Origin: Streptomyces sp. GSL17-111
GTDB lineage: Bacteria; Actinomycetota; Actinomycetes; Streptomycetales; Streptomycetaceae
Direction: 5' to 3'
Assembly: GCF_037911585.1 (NCBI RefSeq)
Contig: NZ_JBAJNS010000001.1
Coordinates: 934,001 to 998,000, forward strand
DNA: 64,000 nt
The translations under genes and the position numbers were made by a program. How positions within the stretch are numbered: position 1 is the stretch's first letter; each line of letters opens with the position of its first letter. The notes below the pieces were generated by a model. That model worked only from the letters and a program-made list of their open reading frames with translations. It did no database searches and was not told where the DNA came from. Shown one piece after another: positions 8,032 through 16,402 of this stretch.

Positions 8032-9087
8032 TCAGGCACCGGGGTGGTTGCTGAGCACATCGGCTCCGTCGCCCAACAGACGTCGGGCTCGTGGGAACTC
8101 GTGCAGTTGCTCCCCGAGCGAGTCCAGGACCGGCACAAGCGAGAGCGCGGGGACGCGGCGGGCCGTGAGGATATCCGCCGACCAAGCCAGGAAGCGGGTG
8201 AAGACGTCGGAGTCGTCGACGTAGAGGCCCGTCGCCAGGAAGTCGACGATGTGCGCCAGGGTCTCGGCGGTGCGTTCACGCTGCTCGTCGTCGTAGCGAC
8301 GTACGGCGGGAAGTCGGTCGGACAGGTCGGCGAGGGTCTGTTTGATCAGCCGGGGCCGCGCCCGGACGACGAGGGTGTACTCCTGGTCGGCCAGGTGCGG
8401 CAGATCGTCCACGGGGTGCCGGGTCGCGGTGGACGAGGGGGTCTCCACGCCGGCCGCGAGGACGTCGGCGGCTTCCCGGGCACCGGGCGCCCAGGCGTCC
8501 GCACCGAGCCGCCCGGCATAGCGGCCGTCCGGGCCGAAGGCGGCGCCACCGGCCAGCACGGGGGTTCCGACGGCATGGCAGGCGCTGATCGCGGCGTGCG
8601 CCGCCGGCAACCGCGTGGGGAGCGAGGAGGAGAGCAGCACGGTGTCGGCGGTGGTCCGGTGCAGGTGGTTGATGAGGTGTCGGGTGGAGGTCTGGGCGCC
8701 GAGGAAGTCCACACGCCAGCCGCGCAGCCGCAGCACTCCGGTGACCAGTCGGGCCGGCAGGGCGTGCCACTCGCCCTCCACACAGGCCACCACCACCCGA
8801 CCGCGTGGCGGTGGAGGCGCCACGCCCGCGTCGGGCATGCTGAGCAGGGTGACGATCCGGTCGTTGATCGCGGTCGCGGCGTGCTCCCGCGCCACGGACA
8901 GCCGGTCCTCGGCCCAGGCCTCGCCGATCCGCCCCTGGATGTCGGCCACGACGGCCAGCAGCAGCGTCTCGGCGTCAGCGACCGACCCTCGGGCCTGCCG
9001 GACCAACTCCAGGGCCGTGGCCCCGTCACCGTCGGCCACCGCGTGCCACAGGCCGTCACGCAGCCCGTCGAGCGCCGACCCGCTCAC
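8032..9087 (-). CDS. Cobalamin-binding (CarH/LitR-like photosensory module) protein without a DNA-binding domain
   Basis: A 351-residue protein. Residues about 1-85 form a helical bundle of the B12-binding type with W58-x9-E68-H69 (EAWAEDRLSVAREH), the signature that positions adenosylcobalamin in CarH photoreceptors. Residues about 96-230 are a Rossmann-like B12 domain with E106-W-H108 (the E/D-x-H cobalt-ligand motif, with Pro in place of the usual Gly) and LSSSLPTRLPAAH. A helical C-terminal extension follows. The N-terminal MerR helix-turn-helix of CarH/LitR is absent. The start is a GTG overlapping the stop of the upstream phosphatase gene (GTGA), so the two are co-translated. It is probably a light or B12 sensor for that phosphatase (inference). 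Confidence 0.8.
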   Translation of the reverse strand: MSGSALDGLRDGLWHAVADGDGATALELVRQARGSVADAETLLLAVVADIQGRIGEAWAEDRLSVAREHAATAINDRIVTLLSMPDAGVAPPPPRGRVVVACVEGEWHALPARLVTGVLRLRGWRVDFLGAQTSTRHLINHLHRTTADTVLLSSSLPTRLPAAHAAISACHAVGTPVLAGGAAFGPDGRYAGRLGADAWAPGAREAADVLAAGVETPSSTATRHPVDDLPHLADQEYTLVVRARPRLIKQTLADLSDRLPAVRRYDDEQRERTAETLAHIVDFLATGLYVDDSDVFTRFLAWSADILTARRVPALSLVPVLDSLGEQLHEFPRARRLLGDGADVLSNHPGA

Positions 9088-10706
9088 GGTCCGTCCCCGG
9101 ACGGTGCGGTCGGTTCGCCGTGGGCGCGGGGCGCTCCGACGGCGACGATGGCGATGTCGTCGTGCCGACCTCCGCCGACCCACTCGCCGACGACCATCTG
9201 AACGCGCTCCACCACGGCGTGGGGCAGCATGCCTCCACACTCGACGAGGACCTTGGCCAGGCGTGCCTCGCCGAAGAACTCGTCTCCGAAGGGGCCGCCG
9301 CGTGCCTCGGTGACGCCGTCCGTGTACAGCAGGCAGGCTTCACCGGGTGCGAGCACCGCCTCGACCGTGCGCGAGGACACCTCGTCCACCACGCCGACCG
9401 CCGTCCCCTGGGTCGGCACCTCCTCCACCGAGCCGTTCAGCCTGACGACCAGCGGCGGCGGGTGCCCGGCGCTGGTCATCCGCAGGGTCACACCCTCCGG
9501 GCCGCGGCGCACGGAGGCGAGAACCAGGGTGGCGAAGCGGTGGTGCCGGGAGAGGAGCACCGACTGGTTGAGCAGGTCCAGAACCCGTCCGTGGTCCCCG
9601 GTGAAGGGCAGCAGCGCCAGCAGCGTGCTGCGAATGCGTCCGGTGAGCACGGCGGCCTCCAAGCCCTTGCCGGCCACGTCGCCCAGGACCACGAGTGTCT
9701 CGTCCCCGTCGCCGGCGCGCGGGTGGACGTCGTAGAAGTCACCGCCGACCTGATCGGCGTCCTGTGCCGCCCGGTAGGCACCGGCGTACTCGACCCCGTC
9801 GAGGGGACCGAGGGTCGGTGGCAGCAGATCACGCGTGAGCACGGAGGAGATCTCCGCCTGCTCGGCGAAGGTGCGGGCGGAGGACAGTGCCGCCCCCGCC
9901 CGCACGGCGAAGGAACGGACGAAGACCTCCTCAGCGGGGTCGAACGCCGCCCGAGCGGCGCTACGCAGCAGGACCAGCGCCCCGGAGGACTCGCCGTGTC
10001 CGGGCAGTGGGACGACACTGACGGACCGCACGGGCGTGTGCGGTCCGGCCGGCAGGGCCCAGTCCGGTAGATCGCCCGGGACGATCCAGCGCGCGGTGGC
10101 GGGTGGGAAGCCCGCGAGGGCCTCCGTCAGGCCGGGCAGTCGAGCGGGGTCGAGCGCCTGCTGGTCGAACGTGACCGGGCCGCCCCGCCGGGCCAGCGCG
10201 AGAGGGTACCGGCGGCCCTTGGCCGAGGCGATGACCACGACGGCCTCGGCCAGATGGTCGGCCGCGGTGCGTGCTATCAACTCCAGACAGCGGTCCACGT
10301 TCAGAGCGGACAGCAGGGCGGTGGAGACCTCCGCGAGCACCGTGGCGCGCTCCCGCTCCTGCTGAAGCTCGCGATCGGCCCGCACCCGGTCGGTGACGTC
10401 CAGGAGCCACCACACCACGGTGCCGTCGCGTTCCGGCATGGGGCGCGCTTCAAGCCGACGGTCGCCGACCGGCCCCGCGTAACCGTCACCCTCCCCGTCG
10501 GCGGAACTCAGACCACGGTGCGCCTCGGCGAGCCACCCGGGCACCGTGACCGGCCCGGTGTCCACGGCGAGCAGGCGCGCTGCCCGGGTGTTGAGACCGA
10601 CGGGGGCGCCGTCCGGACCGAGTCTCAGCACGGCGTAGGGCGTCCGGTCCAGGTCGCTGACCAGATTCCGGACGATGTCACGCGAGGGGGGAGAGGGAGA
10701 ATCCAT
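9084..10706 (-). CDS. PAS-GAF-PP2C (SpoIIE-type) serine phosphatase
   Basis: A 540-residue cytosolic signalling protein. An N-terminal PAS-like domain (about 10-115: YAVLRLGPDGAPVGLNTRA ... WLLDVTDRVRADREL) leads through a helical linker into a GAF domain (about 140-295). A SpoIIE/PP2C catalytic domain (about 310-525) follows, with metal-binding aspartates in DQVGGDFYDV, GDVAGKG, TDGVTEARGG and HDDIAIVAVG. Such enzymes dephosphorylate anti-anti-sigma factors in partner-switching pathways. No kinase or anti-sigma gene is nearby. ATG 10706 was chosen as the first codon before the PAS domain; the longer frame runs through a repeat. It is coupled to the B12-binding protein by GTGA. Confidence 0.85.
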   Translation of the reverse strand: MDSPSPPSRDIVRNLVSDLDRTPYAVLRLGPDGAPVGLNTRAARLLAVDTGPVTVPGWLAEAHRGLSSADGEGDGYAGPVGDRRLEARPMPERDGTVVWWLLDVTDRVRADRELQQERERATVLAEVSTALLSALNVDRCLELIARTAADHLAEAVVVIASAKGRRYPLALARRGGPVTFDQQALDPARLPGLTEALAGFPPATARWIVPGDLPDWALPAGPHTPVRSVSVVPLPGHGESSGALVLLRSAARAAFDPAEEVFVRSFAVRAGAALSSARTFAEQAEISSVLTRDLLPPTLGPLDGVEYAGAYRAAQDADQVGGDFYDVHPRAGDGDETLVVLGDVAGKGLEAAVLTGRIRSTLLALLPFTGDHGRVLDLLNQSVLLSRHHRFATLVLASVRRGPEGVTLRMTSAGHPPPLVVRLNGSVEEVPTQGTAVGVVDEVSSRTVEAVLAPGEACLLYTDGVTEARGGPFGDEFFGEARLAKVLVECGGMLPHAVVERVQMVVGEWVGGGRHDDIAIVAVGAPRAHGEPTAPSGDGP

Positions 10707-10796
10707 TGCTTCGGGAGTCCCGGCGGCTCCCAGCCTCCTGCCTGTCGCCGTCACTGCAACGCAGCAACTGTTTCCCACCGTACAGGTTGGCCGGCC

Positions 10797-10883
10797 GGGC
10801 GTCTCCGTCGCCGATGCACCGTTCACGAGCACGTCACCCACCCGATCCGAGCCGACCCCAGAGCGGGCACGGCGCGCTCCGTG
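10797..10883. repeat. Direct repeat, left copy, bordering the TIR operon
   Basis: These 87 bases match 16924-17010 in the same orientation at 75 of 87 positions, without gaps. The longest identical stretch is 20 bases (CACGTCACCCACCCGATCCG). It lies about 90 bp upstream of the phosphatase start. The two copies bracket the five-gene operon almost exactly. Confidence 0.8.
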
Positions 10884-11292
10884 AAGTGGGCATAAAAATG
10901 TGTTCCACCTGGACGCAGGCGTCAAGAAGCCAGCAGAGCGGATTACTCAACTTAGTCAAAGGCCGTCGGGCACACGAAGCGTCAAATGAGCGTCACAGAT
11001 CGAGGTCGGTTCGGCACCGGAACTCTGGCACGTCGTGCCTCCCCGTAGAACGCGACGCTTCCACCGGTACGGAGCCTCATACCGATGGAGTCGCGTCGGT
11101 GCGCCCAGTGCATGGCAGAGACCCACGCCGAATGGGCAGCGTAGTCGAGTTTTACCGACGAGGCTTGCAGCGCTCTGTCACCGGAGATGGAAACGGGAAA
11201 CAGCTTCGATCGCCTTGTCAGTCCGGGAGTTGGTGCAGCACTCTTCCGTGCAGTACCGCCTCAGCCCGGACGACCGGGTTCGGGAGGGTCCC
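10884..11292 (+). promoter_or_regulatory. Leader/promoter region of the TIR operon
   Basis: 409 bases between the left repeat and the regulator start. They include A/T-rich patches unusual for this chromosome (CATAAAAATG near 10891, TACTCAACTTAGTCAAAGG near 10944) that could hold the promoter. A frame continuous with the regulator is open but lacks coding character. The region ends with GGGAGG at 11282-11288, five bases before GTG 11293. An XRE autoregulatory site could lie here, but I see no convincing long palindrome. Confidence 0.45.
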
Positions 11293-12603
11293 GTGCCACA
11301 TCCGTCCACATCGTTCGGCGAGGAACTGAGGAAGCGACGTCTAGAGGCCGGGCTGAGCCTTACGGGCCTGTCCGGTCTCGTGCACTACAGCAAGGCGCAG
11401 CTCAGCAAGGTCGAGCGGGGCATCAAAGCACCCAGCCGTGATCTCGCACGGCTATGTGACGCCACGCTCGGTGCCGACGGGGGGCTGATCGCCCTGAGCA
11501 CCCCAACCGCTGTCGATTCACCTGTCGTATCGGCGCCAGGCCGGGTCGAGGAGGAGAACTGGATGATGCAGCTGTCACCGTACGGCCCGAGCTCGTTCGG
11601 GCCCGTGGGCCGACGTGATGTGGTGAATGCCGGTGTCGCATCGCTGATGACCTGGAGGTCCGACGGATCGAATCCGGCTTCTCCGGCCGCCGGCGCGGGC
11701 ATGCTGGAAGCCTCACGCTCACTCTTCACGCACTACCGCAGGCTCGGCCAGGCCGTGGAACCCGGCCTGCTCCTGCCCGTTCTGATCACGCAGACACACA
11801 CGCTGCGAGAGCTGTCGGCTCAGAGCGACAGCGGCACCAGGCGTCGCCTGCTGGCGCTCGGTTCCCGGTACGCCGAGTACGTGGGCTGGCTGGTGCAGGA
11901 GACCGGGAACGAGCGTGCGGCGCTGTGGTGGACGCAGCGTGCAGTCGACCTGGCCGCCGCCGGCGGTGATCAAGCACTGGCCGGCTATGCGCTGGTCCGC
12001 AGGGCGTTAGTCACGCTGTACCGGGAAGACGCCGAGCAGACAATCGCGCTGGCCCGTCGAGCGCAGAGTGGCGTGCTTCCGTCACGGATCCGCGGTCTTG
12101 CCGCTCAGCGCGAAGCGCAGGGTCACGCCCTCGCCGGCGACAGCAGCGCCTGCCTCCGTTCCCTGGACCGGGCCCGTGCTCTGCTCACCCGCCCGAACGA
12201 CGGTGCCGACGACCCGGTCATCGGCTCTATGCATCTGCCCGATCCGGTCGGCATGGTCACCGGCTGGTGCCTCGTCGATCCCGGACGACCGCGCGAGGCG
12301 GGTGAGGAGCTGGATCGGCAGCTCGCACAGGTCGGCCCCGACGCGGTGCGCACTCAGGTGCGATACGGCGTACGCCGCGCCCTCGCCTATGCCTCCGCCG
12401 GCGAGGTTGACCACGCGTGCGAACTCACGGAGCCACTGCTCGACGGCATGACGGCTGTGCGCTCGGCGACCGTCACGACCGATCTCCGACGACTTGTCCG
12501 GGTGTTGGCTCGCTACCCGGACCACCCACTGGTGCGTCGGCTGGCACCGCGGCTCGGCACCTTGTCACGTCCGAATACCTCTCTCGAGGAGTCACCGTCA
12601 TGA
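11293..12603 (+). CDS. XRE-family regulator with TPR-like C-terminal region
   Basis: A 436-residue first gene of the TIR operon. Residues about 7-62 are an XRE helix-turn-helix (SFGEELRKRRLEAGLSLTGL, then SKAQLSKVERGIKAPS). From about 130 the protein is an alpha-helical repeat array with TPR-like spacing (SRYAEYVGWLVQETGNERAA; ALAGYALVRRALVTLYRED). This architecture is common in Streptomyces, both in developmental regulators and at the head of conflict-type operons, where the repeat region senses a ligand or partner. GTG 11293 was chosen for the GGGAGG five bases upstream. The stop overlaps the TIR gene start (ATGA). It probably controls the operon (inference). Confidence 0.8.
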   Translation: MPHPSTSFGEELRKRRLEAGLSLTGLSGLVHYSKAQLSKVERGIKAPSRDLARLCDATLGADGGLIALSTPTAVDSPVVSAPGRVEEENWMMQLSPYGPSSFGPVGRRDVVNAGVASLMTWRSDGSNPASPAAGAGMLEASRSLFTHYRRLGQAVEPGLLLPVLITQTHTLRELSAQSDSGTRRRLLALGSRYAEYVGWLVQETGNERAALWWTQRAVDLAAAGGDQALAGYALVRRALVTLYREDAEQTIALARRAQSGVLPSRIRGLAAQREAQGHALAGDSSACLRSLDRARALLTRPNDGADDPVIGSMHLPDPVGMVTGWCLVDPGRPREAGEELDRQLAQVGPDAVRTQVRYGVRRALAYASAGEVDHACELTEPLLDGMTAVRSATVTTDLRRLVRVLARYPDHPLVRRLAPRLGTLSRPNTSLEESPS

Positions 12604-13349
12604 ACGAGATCTTCATCAACTACCGCACCGGAGACGGGGAGAAGACCGCGGCACTGCTCCGCCAAGGGCTGTCGCACCGCTTCGGCCCGGGACACGCGTT
12701 CCACGCGTCACAGTCCATCATCCCCGGCGAAAGCTGGCCCGAACGGCTACTGGTCGCGGTACGGCGCAGCTCCGTGCTCCTGGCCGTCATCGGACCGGAC
12801 TGGATGAGCTTCCGCACCTGCCTGGAGAATCCGGAGGACTGGGTGCGCAAGGAGATCGAGGAGGCCTTCACGTGTGAGGTTCCGGTTGTCCCCGTTCTGG
12901 ACGGGCGCAAGACCAGTCGACTGAGCAAGGCCGATCTTCCGCCCACGTTGCGAAGGCTCGCCGATCTCCAGTCCATCGCGTTCGAATCCGGTGACACCGA
13001 CGCCTGTGTCGCGCGCATCAGTGAACTGATGGCCGATCTGGTTCCCAGCCTCAACCGGCACGCGACCGAAACGGGTGCGTCCGTGCCGGGCGGCGTGACC
13101 AATTCCATCAAGGCCGTGCACGGTACAGCCGTACAGAGCCGTGCCTTCACCGGTGACGTCGGCACGGTCATCAAGGGCGCCCAAGGTCCCGTCCACACCG
13201 GGAACGGCAACATCTACTCGCACTCACGTCATGTCTCCGGCGACCGTCACTTCTCCGGCGACGGGATGACGTACTTCGAGGGTGACCACCACGGCGCCAT
13301 CCAGCACCGGTTCACTGAACGGGACGCTCAAGAGGACAAGAGCCGGTGA
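12600..13349 (+). CDS. TIR-domain protein with Gly/His-rich C-terminal strand repeats
   Basis: A 249-residue protein. Residues 1-150 are a TIR domain: EIFINYRTGDGEKTAALL (3-20), the BB-loop region SIIPGESWPERL (39-50), VLLAVIGPDWM (59-69) and NPEDWVRKEIEEAF (77-90). Bacterial TIRs cleave NAD+ or make signalling nucleotides. Glu44 or Glu48 is a candidate catalytic residue, unconfirmed. The usual Phe-x-Asp before the BB loop reads FHAS here. Residues 165-240 are a low-complexity beta tail rich in Gly, His and Val (KGAQGPVHTGNGNIYSHS; SGDRHFSGDGMTYFEGDHHG). It overlaps the regulator upstream (ATGA) and the NTPase downstream (GTGA). It is the likely effector of the system. Confidence 0.82.
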   Translation: MNEIFINYRTGDGEKTAALLRQGLSHRFGPGHAFHASQSIIPGESWPERLLVAVRRSSVLLAVIGPDWMSFRTCLENPEDWVRKEIEEAFTCEVPVVPVLDGRKTSRLSKADLPPTLRRLADLQSIAFESGDTDACVARISELMADLVPSLNRHATETGASVPGGVTNSIKAVHGTAVQSRAFTGDVGTVIKGAQGPVHTGNGNIYSHSRHVSGDRHFSGDGMTYFEGDHHGAIQHRFTERDAQEDKSR

Positions 13350-15328
13350 ACCACACCTGCACATGGGTCCAGGACTCGGGCATCACGGTCGCAGGCCCAG
13401 GCCCCGTCTACATCGGCGCAGGGCTTCAGGACTCAGACAAACCGGCCTTCCGCCGGATCGCCGAGGACCAACTCCGCAGACTGCGCTACGTGCTGGTGGC
13501 ACCGCCGTGTATGGGTGAGGCTCGTGCCCAACTTGCAGACTCCGGCACCGTCATCCTGGACGGTGTCCCCGGCAGCGGTCGGTCAGCAGCGGCCCGCGTA
13601 CTGCTGCACGAACACCACCGGGACAGTGGTGCCTTCCACGAACTCCTGCCTGGTGAGGAGGGCGAGCTTTCCCTCCACGACCCCGCTCTGGTCGGGTCCG
13701 GTGATCAGTTGCTGCTCGACCTGTCCGCCGCGGACGACAGCCGCTGGGCAGCGGCCCAGGCCGACCTCCCGGCTCTGCGTAGGACTGTGCACGAGCAGCG
13801 GGCTCATCTCGTCGTGATCATGCCGCCTTACGGCGTTCTCGACCCGGAGCTGCAGTACTGCCGTGTGATGCTCGAACGGCCTCCCGGCATTGGCGTCTTC
13901 CGGCGGCATCTGCGTCTACACGGTGTGCCGCCTGAGCAATACCTCCGTCCGGACGAAACCGTCACCGGGTTCCTGACGGCCAAAAGGCCCATGCGGGAGA
14001 TCGCGGAATTCGCCGACCTGGTGCGCCGAGCACGCGAGGCCGGTCAGCCGGGGGATGGATTCGGTCAGTGGTGCGAGGCGGCCTGGCAGGCTCGAAACGA
14101 CGGCCGGCGGGAAGCCGCCGCGCTCGTCTCCAAGATACGGGAAGCCTCGCAGCGAGCCCTGCTGATCGCAGTGTCCATGCTGCACGGGGCACATGCCGAT
14201 GTCGTTCACCGCGCGACGCAGCAACTGCTAAGCCTCCTCGGGCTCCCGCCGGAGGGCGACTCTCCGTTGCAGCACCGGGACCTGGCCGAGCGACTCCTCG
14301 AGATCTCGGCCACGGTTGCCCCCAACGGGCAGGTGAGGTTCGAGAAGCTGGACTTCGACTCGGCCGTGCGTGCCCACTTCTGGGACCACATGCCGGATCT
14401 CCGCCCCCATCTCGGTACCTGGGCCGGGAGTGTGGTGGAGCTGAACGACCCACACGTCGTGACCGTTGTACGCGACGGACTGGTGGAACGAGTGGCCGGT
14501 GAGTATCTGCGGACCGGACGTGCGGACCGACTGGGGAACCTCGTTGAAGCCTGGAGCACCGGTGTGACGAGCCGCCCTCGCCTGGAAGCGGCCGTTCATG
14601 CGCTCACCCGAGGGCTGGCAGACCCGGCGCACGCCAGGAACATCCGCGAACAGATCTACCAATGGTGCGCCAAACGGCGCCTCAAGGGGGAGCTCGCGCA
14701 GGTGCTGGTGCGCGTTTGTGCTGACGTCCTCGCGACCAGCCATCCCGATCAAGCCCTGGTCAGGCTCTATCACCTGGCCCGGCGTGAACGCGGCACGACG
14801 CGTGCCCGGCAGGCGCTGTATGAGCTGGTGACGCGCAGCCGCCGACTGCACCGCGTGCTACTCAACCGTCTCGCTCATTCCGACTTCTCACCCGCCAATC
14901 TCGGGATATTCCTCCAGGTCAGCGACCCCGAACTGTTGACGCTCCGTCCCGGCAACTCGCACGCCTTGGTCGAGGAGCAGAGCGCGCAGCGCTCCCTGAC
15001 AGCCTGCTGGCACGCGGTACTGACCGAACTGCCGCCTCCACAGTGGCAGAGCGAAGCACGACGTTGGCTCCACTGCGCGGCCGCAGACACCGGGCCGCTC
15101 GGTGGGCTCCTGCTCGACCTGCTTGTCGGCGCGGCGCAGCGGTGCACGGAGAAGCGGGGCACGACCTTCGCTCTGCTGTACGCGTGCGCCCGCGACGCCG
15201 AGCGCACCGGTCCGGAAGATGCTGCACGGGCAGCCGAGACCACAGGTGTACTGCTCCACAAGATCAGCGTGGCTCAAGGCATCGCACCGGCCACACCGAC
15301 GACCTCACCCAGGGGAACTCGACCATGA
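13346..15328 (+). CDS. P-loop (STAND-like) NTPase with Walker A Lys-to-Arg substitution
   Basis: A 660-residue protein. A short N-terminal strand motif (GITVAGPGPVYIGAG, 12-26) precedes a P-loop domain with Walker A GVPGSGRS (73-80, Arg79 where Lys is normal) and a Walker B-like QLLLDLS (121-127). About 400 residues of alpha-helical sequence follow (winged-helix and repeat-like, for example HALTRGLADPAHARNIREQI). No transmembrane segment is seen. The layout suggests a STAND-type signal-transducing NTPase, but the Lys-to-Arg change makes hydrolysis uncertain. GTG start overlaps the TIR stop; its own stop overlaps the next ATG. It probably gates the TIR effector (inference). The family is not securely identified. 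Confidence 0.72.
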   Translation: MNHTCTWVQDSGITVAGPGPVYIGAGLQDSDKPAFRRIAEDQLRRLRYVLVAPPCMGEARAQLADSGTVILDGVPGSGRSAAARVLLHEHHRDSGAFHELLPGEEGELSLHDPALVGSGDQLLLDLSAADDSRWAAAQADLPALRRTVHEQRAHLVVIMPPYGVLDPELQYCRVMLERPPGIGVFRRHLRLHGVPPEQYLRPDETVTGFLTAKRPMREIAEFADLVRRAREAGQPGDGFGQWCEAAWQARNDGRREAAALVSKIREASQRALLIAVSMLHGAHADVVHRATQQLLSLLGLPPEGDSPLQHRDLAERLLEISATVAPNGQVRFEKLDFDSAVRAHFWDHMPDLRPHLGTWAGSVVELNDPHVVTVVRDGLVERVAGEYLRTGRADRLGNLVEAWSTGVTSRPRLEAAVHALTRGLADPAHARNIREQIYQWCAKRRLKGELAQVLVRVCADVLATSHPDQALVRLYHLARRERGTTRARQALYELVTRSRRLHRVLLNRLAHSDFSPANLGIFLQVSDPELLTLRPGNSHALVEEQSAQRSLTACWHAVLTELPPPQWQSEARRWLHCAAADTGPLGGLLLDLLVGAAQRCTEKRGTTFALLYACARDAERTGPEDAARAAETTGVLLHKISVAQGIAPATPTTSPRGTRP

Positions 15329-16392
15329 CAACCACGCGGAAAACCGCAACCGTCTTCCTCACCGTTCTAAGCGGTCTCCTACTGAGCATCGTTGGTTTGA
15401 CGCAGCGGTGGCCCGCGTGGGCATGGCCACTGGTGGCAGCAACGCTGCTCGTCGTCCCCGCGGTCGTCTTCCGGATCAGCGCGACGCGCCGCGGACCAGT
15501 ACCGGTGGCTTTCGAGGAGCAACTCACGGCCGCCCCCACGGAACGCACGCACCATCGCGTCAGCCAGGTAGTCCTACCCAGCAAGTGGCCCGACTACGAC
15601 TTCGTCTTCTCGGCGACGGTGCGCTGGTATCTCGTCGACGCTCCCGCGTGTGCTCCCGTGCTCAACCCGGCGGGCCTCGCCGTCGACGCGATCCTGAAGC
15701 GGGCCCGCGCCATCACCGAGCAACGAGAACCCATCCGTGTCTCACTCGTCGAGCAGGAACTGTCCGGCGCCCTCAGCCCGATGGCACCCGAGTCAACCGG
15801 ACACCTCCAGGCAATGGCGCAGGACATCCAGGTTGTCCTGGCTCAGCAGGACCAAGAGCGCCTCGACAAGCTCGCCAACGTACGCAAGGACGAAGCGGTG
15901 TGGGTGCACCAGCGCAAGTACGAGCAGAGCAAACGCCGGTACTTGGGCGAGGACGTCCTCAAGGACACCGGCAGCGCCGTGGTCTGGTGGCTCACCAAGA
16001 ACGACGAACACGTGGAACGTACGGTGAACGACCTGGGCCTGCTGGCTCAGCTCACCTCGGCAGCCAATGACGCCGACATTCCCGAAAGACTGCGAGATCT
16101 GATCTCCCAGCAGAACGGCGAGCCGACGGCATCGGACTTCTGCGGAATGGAGCCTTCCTCAGCTCCTCAGGGGAAGGAAACGGCCACCACGCGTCTCTCC
16201 GACTTCCTTGACAGCGTCGGTTTCACTGACGGAGATGTACGCCGCCCGATGCTCGCGGCACAGATCGCGGGTCTCATCAAGGAGCAGAACCGCCACGAGA
16301 CCGCCGAAGAGATCCAGCACCACTTCGATCCGCCGACATCCCTGGCAGCTGATGACGACGAGGCGCCTGCCTCCGGCGCCCCTTTCGTCTAG
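15325..16392 (+). CDS. Two-helix membrane protein with SPFH/band 7-like domain
   Basis: A 355-residue protein with two N-terminal hydrophobic helices (about 8-24 and 32-49) separated by a short loop. A soluble region follows whose start (PVPVAFEEQLTAAP ... DYDFVFSATVRWYL) has the strand pattern of SPFH/band 7 scaffolds. A highly charged helical stretch (DQERLDKLANVRKDEAVWVHQ, RKYEQSKRRYLGEDVLKDTG) and a divergent acidic tail follow. SPFH proteins assemble into membrane rings or microdomains. The SPFH assignment is by pattern only. ATGA overlap with the NTPase gene; the next gene starts ten bases after its stop. Presumed membrane anchor or sensor of the system. Confidence 0.68.
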   Translation: MTTTRKTATVFLTVLSGLLLSIVGLTQRWPAWAWPLVAATLLVVPAVVFRISATRRGPVPVAFEEQLTAAPTERTHHRVSQVVLPSKWPDYDFVFSATVRWYLVDAPACAPVLNPAGLAVDAILKRARAITEQREPIRVSLVEQELSGALSPMAPESTGHLQAMAQDIQVVLAQQDQERLDKLANVRKDEAVWVHQRKYEQSKRRYLGEDVLKDTGSAVVWWLTKNDEHVERTVNDLGLLAQLTSAANDADIPERLRDLISQQNGEPTASDFCGMEPSSAPQGKETATTRLSDFLDSVGFTDGDVRRPMLAAQIAGLIKEQNRHETAEEIQHHFDPPTSLAADDDEAPASGAPFV

Positions 16393-16402
16393 GAGAAGAC
16401 AC

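Noticed and set aside
12975..12995. GTTCGAATCC resembling a tRNA T-loop
   Set aside because: It lies inside the TIR gene, with no acceptor or anticodon stem around it.
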